A DNA stretch of 64,000 nt from Gordonia spumicola (GCF_009932475.1 NZ_BJOV01000003.1:1-64000); one strand, 5' to 3'; counted from the stretch's first letter, positions 35,876 through 45,194 are shown. Program-made: numbers and translations. Notes: generated by a model from the sequence alone, not told the origin.

Positions 35876-36859
35876 GAGCAGGTCGAAGTACTTCGCGGCA
35901 CCCCACGGGATCGACAGCGGCGACGGGTTCGACGCGGCGGCGAGCGGAGTGGAGTCTTGCAGGACGGCGACGTGTCCGGCCTTGATCGCGGGGATCTTGC
36001 CGAGCAGCGGATCGGCCTGCAGACGGGCCAGGGTCGAACCGTCACCGTAGGTGACGATGAGTCCGACGTCGTTGAACTGGTCGGCCTGTTCGGCGCTGAC
36101 CTGCACGTAGAAGTCCTTCGACGTCGCCGACGACGACTCGACGGCCGACGGCACGGGCAGACCCGCGGTCTTGAGGAAGTTCGCTCGCGGGTCGTTGAGC
36201 GTGTAGTAGCCGATCTTGCTCATGTCGTTCGGCTCGAGGTACGCGAACAGCGTCTTCGTGCTCTTCAGCTCAGGATGGGCCGACACCGCCGTGTTCACCT
36301 GTCCGGTCAGGTCGGCGATCAGCTTCTTGCCGTCGGCCTCGCGACCCATCGCCTTCGAGTTCAGCGCGATCGTCTCCTCCCACGTGGTGCCCCACGGGAT
36401 CGACGGGTAGGCGACGACCGGCGCGATCTTGCTCAGCTTGGTGTACTGCTCCTCCGTGAGACCCGAGTACGCGGCCAGGATCACGTCGGGCTCGGTCGCC
36501 GCGACGGCCTCGTAGTCGGGGCCGTCGGTCTCGTCGTACATGGCCGGGGTCTGCGCGCCGAGAGCCTTCAACTTGTCTTCGACCCACGGCATGACGCCGT
36601 TGCCGTTGTCGTCGCCCCAGGTGGCCTTCGCCATGCCGACCGGCACCACCCCGAGGGCGAGCGGAACCTCCTGATTCGACCAGCCGACGGTCGCGATGCG
36701 CTCGGCGGACGTGACGGTGGTCGTCCCGAGCGCATGCGTGACGGTGATCGGGAAGCCGGTTCCGCCGGACGACGACGTCGCCCCGTCCGGGGTGCTCGAG
36801 CACCCGGTCGCGGTCGCCGCGAGTACCGCGGTTGTCAGTAGGACGGCGAGTCGTTTCAT
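35831..36859 (-). CDS. Ferric-siderophore-binding lipoprotein (FecB/FepB-like)
   Basis: About 342 residues from ATG 36859 (a GTG at 36865 is in frame). The lipoprotein signal MKRLAVLLTTAVLAATATGC puts the lipidated Cys at residue 20. Two lobes of the class III binding-protein fold follow, with YEAVAATEPDVILAAYSG (about 113-130) and DVGLIVTYGDGSTLARLQAD. It captures the ferric siderophore outside the membrane. The last ~15 residues (after KYFDLLG, ending SSPVSTAR) and the stop codon come from the repeat at 35716-35875, so the native C-terminus was replaced by the insertion. Expression is probably iron-repressed. Confidence 0.88.
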   Translation of the reverse strand: MKRLAVLLTTAVLAATATGCSSTPDGATSSSGGTGFPITVTHALGTTTVTSAERIATVGWSNQEVPLALGVVPVGMAKATWGDDNGNGVMPWVEDKLKALGAQTPAMYDETDGPDYEAVAATEPDVILAAYSGLTEEQYTKLSKIAPVVAYPSIPWGTTWEETIALNSKAMGREADGKKLIADLTGQVNTAVSAHPELKSTKTLFAYLEPNDMSKIGYYTLNDPRANFLKTAGLPVPSAVESSSATSKDFYVQVSAEQADQFNDVGLIVTYGDGSTLARLQADPLLGKIPAIKAGHVAVLQDSTPLAAASNPSPLSIPWGAAKYFDLLGRVAKLSSPVSTAR

Positions 36860-36902
36860 GCGCACGGGAGGAGCCTTTCGAGATCGGACGAGCCATCAGA
36901 AC

Positions 36903-36921
36903 TATAGATAGCCTGCCCTAA
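36903..36921 (-). promoter_or_regulatory. IdeR/DtxR-type iron box
   Basis: On the minus strand TTAGGGCAGGCTATCTATA matches the consensus TTAGGTTAGGCTAACCTAA at about 14 of 19 positions. It overlaps a TATAGT -10 box and lies about 45-60 nt before the binding-protein start. Iron repression of the operon is expected. Confidence 0.75.
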
Positions 36922-37040
36922 TCTAACATCGCGGCCATCCGGTTCCGAATCGGCTTCTCGAACACTCCTTCCGTTGTATCGTCTAGCCGAACACACACCG
37001 AGTGTTCCCCACGTCACACCGAGGAACGGGCGAGATCCGC

Positions 37041-39071
37041 ATGATGAAATTCCTTCAGAACCTCGGCAAATCGATCATGCTGCCAGTGGCAGTACTACCG
37101 GTTGCCGCGATCCTGGTCGGCATATCCAACTGGATAATCGGCGCGAACGGCGGTGAAGCCAATGTCGTCACAGCGTTCCTGCAGACCGCGGGACTGGCGA
37201 TCATCGCCAACATGCCGATCCTGTTCGCCGTCGGCGTCTCGATCGGCATGGCGAAGAAGTCCGACGGAACGTCTGCCCTCGCGGGCCTCGTGTCGTGGCT
37301 GATCATCACGAGCTTGCTGGCGCCCGCCTCGGTCATGACTCTGCTCAGCTCCGGGTTCGCGAACTCCGAACTGAAAGCCGACACGAAGATCAGCGCGGGC
37401 CAGCAGGTCGCCGAGGTCGGCGGCAAGCTGATGCTGCAATCGCCGGACGTCAACGCCGCATTCTCCCCCGGCGCGTTCCAGAACGCGTTCATCGGCATCC
37501 TCTGCGGCGTGATCGGCGCGCTCTGCTACAACCGGTTCAAAGACACCAAGCTGCCGGACGCGCTGTCGTTCTTCTCCGGCCGCCGCTCGGTCGCCATCGT
37601 CACCGCGGGCGTCTCGCTGATCGTCGGACTGATCCTGCTGTTCCTGTGGCCGCTCATCTACACCGGCCTGGTGAACTTCGGTGAATGGATCGTCGGACTC
37701 GGCGCCTTCGGCGCGGGCATCTACGGCTTCTTCAACCGTCTGCTCATCCCGTTCGGCCTGCATCACGCACTGAACTCGGTGTTCTGGTTCGACGTCGCCG
37801 GCATCAACGACCTCTCCAACTTCGCTGCAGGCAATGACGGCCACGGCGTCCACGGCGTCACCGGCCAGTACATGACCGGCTTCTTCCCGATCATGATGTT
37901 CGGCCTCCCCGGAGCCGCGCTCGCCATGTACGTGACCGCCAAGACCAAGCGCAAGAAGATCGCCTACGGCATCCTGCTGTCCGGCGCGGTCGCGTCGTTC
38001 TTCGTCGGCGTCACCGAGCCGCTCGAGTTCGCATTCATGTTCCTCGCGCCGTTCCTGTTCGTCATCCACGCCCTGTTCATGGGCATCTCGATGGCGATCA
38101 GCCAACTGCTCCCCGTCCGGATGGGCTTCGGCTTCTCCGGCGGCTTCGTCGACCTGGTCCTCAACTGGACCAACCCGATGGCCGAGAACCCGTGGATCAT
38201 CCTGATCATGGGCCCGATCTGGTTCGCGATCTACTTCTTCGTCTTCCGCTGGGTGATCCTGAAGTTCCAGCTCAAGACGCCGGGACGCGAGGACGACGAC
38301 GAAGTCGACGAGGAGGACGGCGACTCGTCAGCCGGCTTCGTCGGCACCGCCGCGAAGTTCATCGACGCACTCGGCGGCAAGGCCAACATCACCGAGCTCG
38401 ACAACTGCGCCACCCGACTGCGCATGGAGATCGCCGACACGTCGAAGGTCGACGAACCGGCGCTCAAGCGGGCGGGCGCCGCGGGCACCATCAAGCCGGG
38501 CGGCAACTCCGTGCAGGTGATCTACGGCCTCAACGTCCAGTTCGTGAAGGACGCGATGGAGAAGCTCATGTCGGGCCAGATCGAGGCGCCGACCGCCGAT
38601 GACACCGCAACCGCGATCATCGAGACCGAGGCTCCGACCGCGGCCGTCGCGACCCTGGAGAAGACCGCGACCGTCGCATTGAAGCGCCCCCTGCAGGGCT
38701 ACGCGATCGCGCTGTCGGAGGTGCCGGACAAGACGTTCTCGTCGGGGATGATGGGTCCGGGCGCCGCGATCCTCCCGTCCGCGGGCGAGGTGACCGCGCC
38801 CGCGGACGCCACCGTCGTCACCGTCTTCCCGACCGGTCATGCCATCGGTCTGAAGCTGACGGACGGCACCGAGGTCCTGATCCACGTCGGCCTCGACACC
38901 GTCAAGATGAAGGGCGACGGCTTCGAACCGCTGGTCAAGGCGGGCGACACCGTCACCGAAGGCCAGCCGATCCTGAACGTCGACCTCGCCAAGATCGAGG
39001 CCGCGGGCTACAAGACCGTGACGCCCGTCGTGGTGATGAACAACAAGGAGGCGGTCGTCGAACTCACCTGA
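37041..39071 (+). CDS. PTS permease EIICBA, glucose/N-acetylglucosamine type
   Basis: 676 residues from ATG 37041 (a second ATG follows). Domains in order: a glucose-family EIIC with about 10 TM and the blocks PFGLHHALNSVFWF and GVTEPLEFAFMFLAP (1-400); EIIB (about 430-505) with the phosphorylated Cys in NCATRLRME; and EIIA (about 545-676) with the active His in LIHVGLDTVKM. The order IIC-IIB-IIA is that of NagE-like fused permeases. It imports and phosphorylates a hexose or amino sugar using HPr, which is not encoded here. The short 36922-37040 region holds its promoter. Confidence 0.92.
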   Translation: MMKFLQNLGKSIMLPVAVLPVAAILVGISNWIIGANGGEANVVTAFLQTAGLAIIANMPILFAVGVSIGMAKKSDGTSALAGLVSWLIITSLLAPASVMTLLSSGFANSELKADTKISAGQQVAEVGGKLMLQSPDVNAAFSPGAFQNAFIGILCGVIGALCYNRFKDTKLPDALSFFSGRRSVAIVTAGVSLIVGLILLFLWPLIYTGLVNFGEWIVGLGAFGAGIYGFFNRLLIPFGLHHALNSVFWFDVAGINDLSNFAAGNDGHGVHGVTGQYMTGFFPIMMFGLPGAALAMYVTAKTKRKKIAYGILLSGAVASFFVGVTEPLEFAFMFLAPFLFVIHALFMGISMAISQLLPVRMGFGFSGGFVDLVLNWTNPMAENPWIILIMGPIWFAIYFFVFRWVILKFQLKTPGREDDDEVDEEDGDSSAGFVGTAAKFIDALGGKANITELDNCATRLRMEIADTSKVDEPALKRAGAAGTIKPGGNSVQVIYGLNVQFVKDAMEKLMSGQIEAPTADDTATAIIETEAPTAAVATLEKTATVALKRPLQGYAIALSEVPDKTFSSGMMGPGAAILPSAGEVTAPADATVVTVFPTGHAIGLKLTDGTEVLIHVGLDTVKMKGDGFEPLVKAGDTVTEGQPILNVDLAKIEAAGYKTVTPVVVMNNKEAVVELT

Positions 39072-39085
39072 GTACCGTTGACCGC

Positions 39086-39697
39086 ATGTATGTGAAGGTC
39101 TGCGGACTCACCGATCCCGACACCGTCGACGTGGCCGTCGACGCCGGAGCCGACGCCGTCGGGGTCGTGATGAACCGGACCAGTCCGCGAGCCGTGGACG
39201 CCGACACCGCCCGCTCGATCGTCGATCGAGCGGGCGGTCGCGTCGACACTGTCCTCGTGGTGAACGACATGTCCGCCGCGGACGCCGCACGGATCGCCGC
39301 GGGCCTCGGTTTCTCGGTGCTTCAGTTGCACGGCGGGTACACCGAGGCCGACTTCGCCGATGCGGCCGCGATCTTCCCCCGACTGTGGCGGGCCACATCG
39401 CTGGCCGTCGACCCACCGCTGGAGGTCGGCGCGTACGGCGAAGTCGCACTCCTGTTGGACGCCCCGCGTCCCGGCTCCGGCGAGACGTGGGACCTCTCGG
39501 TCCTCGCCGACCGCGGCGTGCACGGCGCCTGGCTGCTCGCAGGCGGCCTGACCTCCGACAACGTCGCCGACGCCATCGCCGCGGCCAGGCCCTGGGGCGT
39601 CGACACCTCGAGCGGAGTCGAGGCCTCCCCCGGCGTGAAGGACCACGCGAAGGTCCGCGCGTTCATCAAGGCCGCGCGCGAGGCCCAGACGCCCTAG
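39086..39697 (+). CDS. trpF: Phosphoribosylanthranilate isomerase
   Basis: 203 residues, a TIM barrel of the TrpF family. The catalytic Cys lies in KVCGLTD (about 4-10), the catalytic Asp in VALLLDAPRPGSG, and the phosphate-binding loops are LLAGGLTSDNV and VDTSSGVEASPGVKD. It converts N-(5-phosphoribosyl)anthranilate to CdRP in tryptophan synthesis. A TACCGT box lies 7 nt before the ATG. Many Mycobacteriales lack trpF and use the bifunctional PriA, so a separate TrpF beside a PTS gene is noteworthy. Confidence 0.9.
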   Translation: MYVKVCGLTDPDTVDVAVDAGADAVGVVMNRTSPRAVDADTARSIVDRAGGRVDTVLVVNDMSAADAARIAAGLGFSVLQLHGGYTEADFADAAAIFPRLWRATSLAVDPPLEVGAYGEVALLLDAPRPGSGETWDLSVLADRGVHGAWLLAGGLTSDNVADAIAAARPWGVDTSSGVEASPGVKDHAKVRAFIKAAREAQTP

Positions 39698-40233
39698 ACC
39701 AGCGCAGCCACCTCGTCGACCGCGGCCTGCCCGGTCGAGGCGATCGTGTGCGCGACGATCCCCGACTCCGAGTGCGAGTCGGTGATCCAGCGCGTGAACG
39801 CGGCCGCCGCACCCGCGGCGACATCGGCAGGCACGCCGCCGACCGGCGGGATCACGACGAGCGTTCCGCCTCCCGCGGTGGTCCACTGCGCGACGAGGTC
39901 GGCGGCGACGCCGACGTGGGCCATGACGGCGCCGGTCCACATGTCGCCCCAGTCGTCATCCGAGGCGTCGAGCCCCCGGTCGGCCACCGACTCGGACGTT
40001 CCGATCCAGACGTCTACGCCGCCGAGCCACTCGTTCGCCAACGCGACGACGTCGTCGTCGCCGGGTGCGGCGATCGCCCCGATCTCGTGCGCGAGTTCGT
40101 GGAGTGCCACCGGGTCGAGATCGTTGACCAGCACTCGGTGCCCGTCGGCCGCGAGCCGCGCGGCGACGTCCCGTCCGACGCCCGCGTTGGCCCCGGTCAC
40201 CACGATCCGACGCGCCTGTCGTTGTCCAGTCAT
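39694..40233 (-). CDS. Degenerate SDR-family protein
   Basis: 179 residues, shorter than a normal SDR (about 250). The nucleotide-binding motif is VVTGANAGVGRDVAARL (about 11-27), with an NDLD pocket for the adenosine ribose. The catalytic YxxxK is not present: the region after TLVVIPPVGGVPADVAAGA goes straight on. It may bind a nucleotide without redox activity. The stop overlaps the trpF stop by 4 nt. It is divergent from a TetR gene with a shared operator. Confidence 0.78.
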   Translation of the reverse strand: MTGQRQARRIVVTGANAGVGRDVAARLAADGHRVLVNDLDPVALHELAHEIGAIAAPGDDDVVALANEWLGGVDVWIGTSESVADRGLDASDDDWGDMWTGAVMAHVGVAADLVAQWTTAGGGTLVVIPPVGGVPADVAAGAAAAFTRWITDSHSESGIVAHTIASTGQAAVDEVAALV

Positions 40234-40262
40234 GTCTGTCCCCTCTATCGGCTCGAATCAAA

Positions 40263-40282
40263 AATAAGCAGTCGCTTATTTC
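40263..40282. promoter_or_regulatory. TetR operator, site 1
   Basis: AAATAAGC-AGTC-GCTTATTT, perfect 8-bp arms, about 30 nt upstream of the SDR-like gene. Confidence 0.65.
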
Positions 40283-40376
40283 TGAGCATGACAGACGCTC
40301 GATCGACTGCCAAGGGCATTTCGCGAAATCGCGGCCGATCGCGCGATCGGAGCCGAGTGGGGTATGGTCACCCGCG

Positions 40377-40398
40377 AAAGTAAGCGATCGCTCTTTTT
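40377..40398. promoter_or_regulatory. TetR operator, site 2
   Basis: AAAGTAAGCGATCGCTCTTT contains the self-complementary AGCGATCGCT and matches site 1 in TAAGC..TCGCT. It lies just before the ribosome site of the tetR gene, so autoregulation is expected. Confidence 0.6.
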
Positions 40399-40414
40399 TG
40401 TGGAAGGAGACTCC

Positions 40415-41011
40415 GTGGCGACGAAGGCAGAGCTGACGCGCGCGCGTCTTCTGAACGGCGCGATGGCGTCGTTCGCCGAACACGGCTTCCACGGCACCGG
40501 GACCCGGCACATCGCGGCGGCCGCAGGCATGAGCCCGGCCGCGGTGTACGTGCACTACTCGTCGAAAGAGGAACTCCTCTACGAGATCACCAGGGCCGGA
40601 CACCGGGAACTGCTCACGATCGTCGAGGCCGCCGCCGCCGACGACGACGCCGACGCGCCGAGCCGCCTGAAGACCCTGGTCTGCGACTTCGTCGTCTACC
40701 ACGCACAGCATCGAGAAAGTGCGAGCGTGGTGAACTACGAGCTCACCAAGCTCACCCCCGAACACCTCGCCGAGGTCGTCGGACTGCGGCACGGGATCGA
40801 CGCCGCCATCCGACGAGTCCTCACCGACGGCGTCCGCGACGGCGTGTTCCACATCGGCGACATCGCCATGACCACCACCGCGGTCGCCTCCCTCGCGGTC
40901 GACGTCTCGCGGTGGTTCCGCGACGGCCGATCCAGGAGCCCCCACGAGGTCGGCGACTACTTCGCCTCCCTCGCCCTGCGCATGGTGGGCGCACCCCAAG
41001 ACCCGAACTGA
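40415..41011 (+). CDS. TetR-family regulator upstream of acyl-CoA dehydrogenase
   Basis: 198 residues from GTG 40415, which has GGAAGGAGA at the right distance; a longer reading from 40364 would run through the operator. The helix-turn-helix is about residues 28-48 (GTRHIAAAAGMSPAAVYVHY). The C-terminal domain resembles TetR_C_7/fatty-acid type regulators. It probably responds to an acyl-CoA and controls itself, the following dehydrogenase and the divergent SDR-like gene. Confidence 0.86.
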   Translation: MATKAELTRARLLNGAMASFAEHGFHGTGTRHIAAAAGMSPAAVYVHYSSKEELLYEITRAGHRELLTIVEAAAADDDADAPSRLKTLVCDFVVYHAQHRESASVVNYELTKLTPEHLAEVVGLRHGIDAAIRRVLTDGVRDGVFHIGDIAMTTTAVASLAVDVSRWFRDGRSRSPHEVGDYFASLALRMVGAPQDPN

Positions 41012-41041
41012 AACAGCAGTCGACAAGTGAAGGAGGCGGCG

Positions 41042-42199
41042 ATGCGCCGCGAGATCTACAACGAAGACCACGAAGCGTTCCGGGAGACCGTTCGCGCGTT
41101 CATCGAGACCCAGATCGTGCCCGTGTACGACGAGTGGCTCGAGAACGGCATCGTGCCGCGCGACTTCTACCTCAAGGTCGGCGAGCTCGGCCTGTTCGGC
41201 ATCGAAGTGCCCGAGGAGTACGGCGGCGCGGGCATCGACTCGTACAAGTTCGAGGCCGTCGTCACCGAGGAGATGGCCCGCGCGGGCGTCAGCCTCGGCG
41301 GCAGCGCAGCGCACATCCCGCTCTGCCTGCCCTACCTGCTCAAGCACGCCAACGAGGAGCAGAAGCAGCGCTGGCTGCCCGGCATGGCGTCCGGCGAGAC
41401 GATGTTCGCGATCGCGATGACCGAGCCGGGCACCGGTTCGGACCTCGCGGGCATGCGCACCACCGCCAAGCTCACCGAGGACGGCACCCACTACGTCCTC
41501 AACGGTGCGAAGACCTTCATCACCGGCGGTGTCAACGCCGACCGCGTGATCGTCTGCGCTCGCACCTCCGCGCCGAGCGAGTCGGATCGTCGCTTCGGCA
41601 TCACCCTGCTCGTGGTCGACACCAAGACCGAGGGCTTCGCCATCGGCCGCAAGCTCGACAAGCTGGGCCTGCGCACCTCGGACACCGCCGAGCTGTCGTT
41701 CACCGACGTGCTGGTTCCGGTCGAGGACCTGCTCGGCGAGGAGAACCAGGGCTTCTACTACCTGGGCCAGCATCTCCCCCGCGAGCGCCTCTCGATCGCC
41801 GTCGGCGCATACGCGCAGGCGGTGGCCGCGATCCGTTTCGCGAAGGACTACACGCTCGAGCGCAACGTGTTCGGCAAGCCGGTCGCCGCTTTCCAGAACA
41901 CCAAGTTCGAGCTCGCCGCATGCCAGGCGCAGGCCGACGCGATGGAGGCCGTCGTCGACCGCGCTCTCGAGGCGTACGACCGCAAGGAGCTGTCCGCAGC
42001 GGACGCCGCTTCGGCCAAGCTGTTCTGCACCGAGGCCGCGGCCGACATCATCGACCGCTGCCTCCAGCTGCACGGCGGCTACGGCTACATGAACGAGTAC
42101 CCGATCGCTCGCCTGTACGCGGACAACCGCGTCAACCGCATCTACGGCGGCACCAGCGAAGTGATGCGCTCGATCATCGCCAAGAACATGGGTCTGTAG
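41042..42199 (+). CDS. Acyl-CoA dehydrogenase
   Basis: 385 residues from ATG 41042, with AAGGAGG 8 nt upstream; a GTG at 41027 lies before that ribosome site and is rejected. FAD/substrate motifs are FAIAMTEPGTGSDLAGMRTT and LQLHGGYGYMNEYPIARLYA, and the catalytic Glu candidate lies in IYGGTSEVMR near the C-terminus. It introduces a 2,3-double bond in an acyl-CoA and passes electrons to ETF. The gene is followed by a strong terminator, so the TetR-FadE pair forms one unit. Confidence 0.93.
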   Translation: MRREIYNEDHEAFRETVRAFIETQIVPVYDEWLENGIVPRDFYLKVGELGLFGIEVPEEYGGAGIDSYKFEAVVTEEMARAGVSLGGSAAHIPLCLPYLLKHANEEQKQRWLPGMASGETMFAIAMTEPGTGSDLAGMRTTAKLTEDGTHYVLNGAKTFITGGVNADRVIVCARTSAPSESDRRFGITLLVVDTKTEGFAIGRKLDKLGLRTSDTAELSFTDVLVPVEDLLGEENQGFYYLGQHLPRERLSIAVGAYAQAVAAIRFAKDYTLERNVFGKPVAAFQNTKFELAACQAQADAMEAVVDRALEAYDRKELSAADAASAKLFCTEAAADIIDRCLQLHGGYGYMNEYPIARLYADNRVNRIYGGTSEVMRSIIAKNMGL

Positions 42200-42217
42200 A
42201 CACCAGCACGCACACCA

Positions 42218-42259
42218 CGACGGCCCCGGAAGTGACATCGTTCACGTCCGGGGCCGTCG
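42218..42259 (+). terminator. Strong hairpin after acyl-CoA dehydrogenase
   Basis: Perfect 13-bp arms CGACGGCCCCGGA and TCCGGGGCCGTCG with a 16-nt loop, 18 nt after the stop codon. Confidence 0.8.
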
Positions 42260-42297
42260 CGCGTCAGATGTCACGCCGCCAGCAGTTGCGAGCAAAC

Positions 42298-42312
42298 TGT
42301 TAGTGACTAACA
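42298..42312. promoter_or_regulatory. Operator of the second mmpL-tetR module
   Basis: TGTTAGT-G-ACTAACA is a perfect 15-bp palindrome ending 9 nt before the mmpL start. A further half-site CGTTAGC follows. Likely target of the TetR encoded at 44562. Confidence 0.65.
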
Positions 42313-42321
42313 ATCGTTAGC

Positions 42322-44559
42322 ATGTCATCGATTCTCTTTCGCCTCGGGCGATTCTCCTTCCGACACAAGTGGTGGGTGATCGCCGCCTGGATCGGAGCCC
42401 TCGCCGCGGTCCTCGTCGGCGTCGGCGCGCTGCAGCCGAAGTTCTCGCAGGACTTCGAGCTGCCGGGCACCGACGGCGGCACCGCCATGACCCAGATGCA
42501 GGACTACTTCCCTGCCATCAATGAGCAGCAGTCCCAGTCGAACACCACCGTGTTCGTCGCGGCGGACGACGGCCTGGCGAAGCACAGCAGCCAGATCGAC
42601 GCCCTCGTCGCCGATCTGGCGAAGCTGCCCGACGTGGTGAACACGCCGGAGGCTCCGCTCGCGAACCCGCTCACCATCGCCGAGAAGGCGCCTGCCGCGG
42701 CGTCCCAGGTGATCGGCGATCAGGGCCGCGTCGGCCGCATCTCCGTCCACCAGACCATCAACATCCAGGACCTGACCGCCGACGACAAGAAGGAGCTCAA
42801 GGACATCCTCGAGCGCCACCGCGTCGACGGCCTGCAGGTCGAGGCGCAGGGCGGCGCGATGAACGCCCAAGAGCAGGGCGGGACCGCCGAGATCGCCAGC
42901 CTCGGCCTGGCGTTCGTCATCATGATCGTCGCGTTCGGCGTGCTCGTCGCCGCGTTCATCCCGCTGATCACCGCCATCGTCGGCGTCGGCATCACCTTCA
43001 TGCTCGTCACGCTCGCCGCCGACTTCATCTCGATCAACGTCTCCGCCACCGGCATCATCATGATGCTCGGCATCGCCGTCTCCATCGACTACGCGCTGTT
43101 CATCGTCTCCCGCTACCGGTCGGAGGTGCATCGAGGCGGTGACCGCGCCGACGCCGCCGGTCGTGCCGTCGGAACAGCGGGCAGTGCCGTCGTCTTCGCG
43201 GGCCTGACGGTGATGATCGCCGTCGCGGCGCTCGCCGTGATCGGCCTGCCCTTCATCACCCAGATGGGTCTGGGCGCGGCACTCGCCGTGTTCGTCGCCG
43301 TGTTCTCCGCACTGACGTTCATCCCGGCCCTGCTCGGCGCGTTCGGACGCTTCGCGTTCGCCGGCCGCATCCCGTGGATCAAGAACGCCGAGGAGAACGA
43401 GGCGTCCAACCCGATGGGCGTCCGGTTCGGTCGCACCATCGTCAAGCGTCCACTGCCGTTCATCGTCGCAGGTCTGGCCGTCCTGGCCCTCGCCGCGATC
43501 CCGATCAAGGGCCTGCAGCTGGGCCTGAGCATGGACTCCGACGACCAGGTCGCGGCGCACGAGCTCGCGACCAAGGGCTTCGGTGCGGGCATCGGCGGCG
43601 AACTGTTCGTCGTCGTCCACACCGACAAGGGCACCGTCGACACAGCGGCCGCGACCGCGATCAGCGAGATCAAGACCCTGCCGAACGTCGTCCTGCCCGA
43701 GCAGATCTCGTGGATGGGCAACGGCGGCGACCCGAAGAACCCGAACGCGAACGCGAACACCGCGCTCATCGTCGTGACGCCGAACAGCTCGCCGTCGTCC
43801 ACCGAGACGCACGATCTGGTGGAGAAGATCCGCGACCTCTCGCCGTCGATCGAGGCCAAGGGCGCCGAGATCCATGTCGGCGGTCAGACCGCGATCATGT
43901 CCGACCTGTCCGCCAAGCTCGACAAGGCCTTCATCCCGTACCTGCTGGTGGTCGTCGGGCTCGCGTTCCTGATCATGATCGGCGTGTTCCGATCGATCTG
44001 GGTTCCGCTCATCGGCACACTCGGGTTCGTGTTCTCGGTGCTCGCGACCTTCGGCATCACGTCGTGGATCTTCACCGACGGCGCGTTCGGCCTCATCGCG
44101 CACCCGAAGCCGCTGCTCTCGTTCCTGCCGATCTTCCTGGTCGGCGTGGTGTTCGGCCTCGCGATGGACTACCAGGTGTTCCTGGTGACCCGCATGCGTG
44201 AGGAGTTCATGCACGGCATGAACGCCAAGGACGCGATCATCGCAGGTTACCGCCACGGCGCACGCGTCGTGACGACCGCCGCGATCATCATGATCTGCGT
44301 GTTCGCGTCGTTCATGCTCGGCCCGGACACGACGACCAAGATGATGGGCTTCGCACTCGCGATCGCCGTGTTCTTCGACGCCTTCATCATCCGCATGATG
44401 GTCGTCCCCGCCGTGATCGCCATGCTCGGCGACCGCGCCTGGGGTCTGCCGAAGTGGCTCGACAAGGTCGTCATCGACTTCGACATCGAAGGCAGCAAGG
44501 TCCGCGACCTCGGCGTCCCGGCCGAGCCCGCCCCGGTGAGCGTCGGCAAGGCCGACTGA
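42322..44559 (+). CDS. MMPL/RND-family transporter
   Basis: 745 residues with two RND halves. The relay motifs are GIAVSIDYALFIVSRYRSEV (half 1) and GLAMDYQVFLVTRMREEF (half 2). The extracytoplasmic loops are about residues 40-190 and 390-520. It differs from the 4348-6636 exporter in its loops, so the substrate probably differs. The tetR gene begins 2 nt after its stop codon, giving the same transporter-then-repressor order as the first module. Confidence 0.9.
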   Translation: MSSILFRLGRFSFRHKWWVIAAWIGALAAVLVGVGALQPKFSQDFELPGTDGGTAMTQMQDYFPAINEQQSQSNTTVFVAADDGLAKHSSQIDALVADLAKLPDVVNTPEAPLANPLTIAEKAPAAASQVIGDQGRVGRISVHQTINIQDLTADDKKELKDILERHRVDGLQVEAQGGAMNAQEQGGTAEIASLGLAFVIMIVAFGVLVAAFIPLITAIVGVGITFMLVTLAADFISINVSATGIIMMLGIAVSIDYALFIVSRYRSEVHRGGDRADAAGRAVGTAGSAVVFAGLTVMIAVAALAVIGLPFITQMGLGAALAVFVAVFSALTFIPALLGAFGRFAFAGRIPWIKNAEENEASNPMGVRFGRTIVKRPLPFIVAGLAVLALAAIPIKGLQLGLSMDSDDQVAAHELATKGFGAGIGGELFVVVHTDKGTVDTAAATAISEIKTLPNVVLPEQISWMGNGGDPKNPNANANTALIVVTPNSSPSSTETHDLVEKIRDLSPSIEAKGAEIHVGGQTAIMSDLSAKLDKAFIPYLLVVVGLAFLIMIGVFRSIWVPLIGTLGFVFSVLATFGITSWIFTDGAFGLIAHPKPLLSFLPIFLVGVVFGLAMDYQVFLVTRMREEFMHGMNAKDAIIAGYRHGARVVTTAAIIMICVFASFMLGPDTTTKMMGFALAIAVFFDAFIIRMMVVPAVIAMLGDRAWGLPKWLDKVVIDFDIEGSKVRDLGVPAEPAPVSVGKAD

Positions 44560-44561
44560 CC

Positions 44562-45194
44562 ATGCCGACCGACAGCTCCACCCAGACCGCGGCCCCGGGG
44601 ACTACCTCGGGGCCGCGGCCCGGTCTGCGGGAACGCAACAAGGCCCGCACCCGCAAGGCGATCCGCACGGCCGCGATGGACCTCTTCGAACAGCAGGGAT
44701 ACACCGCGACGACGGTCGCACAGATCGCCGACGCCGCGGACGTCTCGCACACCACGTTCTTCCGCTACTTCCAGAGCAAGGAACAGGTGGTCTTGCAGGA
44801 CGACATCGAGGACGCCGAACGTCTGGCGCTTCTCGAAGCGATCGAACCGGGCCTGGACCGGTTCGCCCTGATCAGGCGGATCATCAGCGACCTGTACTGC
44901 CTCGGCGAGAACGACGAGTGGGCGTCGAACCCCGCCCGTTTCCGGCTGATCAAGACCGAACCGGGCCTGCTCATGGCCCAGCAGGCCGAGTCGGACACGA
45001 TCATCGCGACGACCATCGGATTCATCTCCGACTACCTCGGCGTCCCGAGCGACGACCTCCGACTCCGGGTGTTCATGGCCGCGGTCACCGGGGTCATGTT
45101 CCACGTGGTCGACCAGTCCGGCATCACCGAAGTTCCGACCCTCGAGGAGTGCCTCGAGGCGATCGGTCTCCTCGAGGCCGGCCTGCCCGTGTAG
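44562..45194 (+). CDS. TetR-family regulator coupled to the second MmpL
   Basis: 210 residues. A Pro/Thr-rich N-terminal tail of about 22 residues precedes the helix-turn-helix (about 44-64, TTVAQIADAADVSHTTFFRY). The FFRYFQSKEQVV segment is typical of TetR proteins of the AcrR/MftR type. The gene starts 2 nt after mmpL, so it is co-transcribed, and it probably binds the palindrome at 42298-42312. Confidence 0.88.
   Translation: MPTDSSTQTAAPGTTSGPRPGLRERNKARTRKAIRTAAMDLFEQQGYTATTVAQIADAADVSHTTFFRYFQSKEQVVLQDDIEDAERLALLEAIEPGLDRFALIRRIISDLYCLGENDEWASNPARFRLIKTEPGLLMAQQAESDTIIATTIGFISDYLGVPSDDLRLRVFMAAVTGVMFHVVDQSGITEVPTLEECLEAIGLLEAGLPV

Noticed and set aside
44590..44625. GC hairpin CCGCGGCCCCGGGG near the start of the second MmpL-linked tetR
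   Set aside because: It lies inside the coding sequence of the Pro/Thr-rich tail and is explained by codon choice. There is no T-run or gene boundary.
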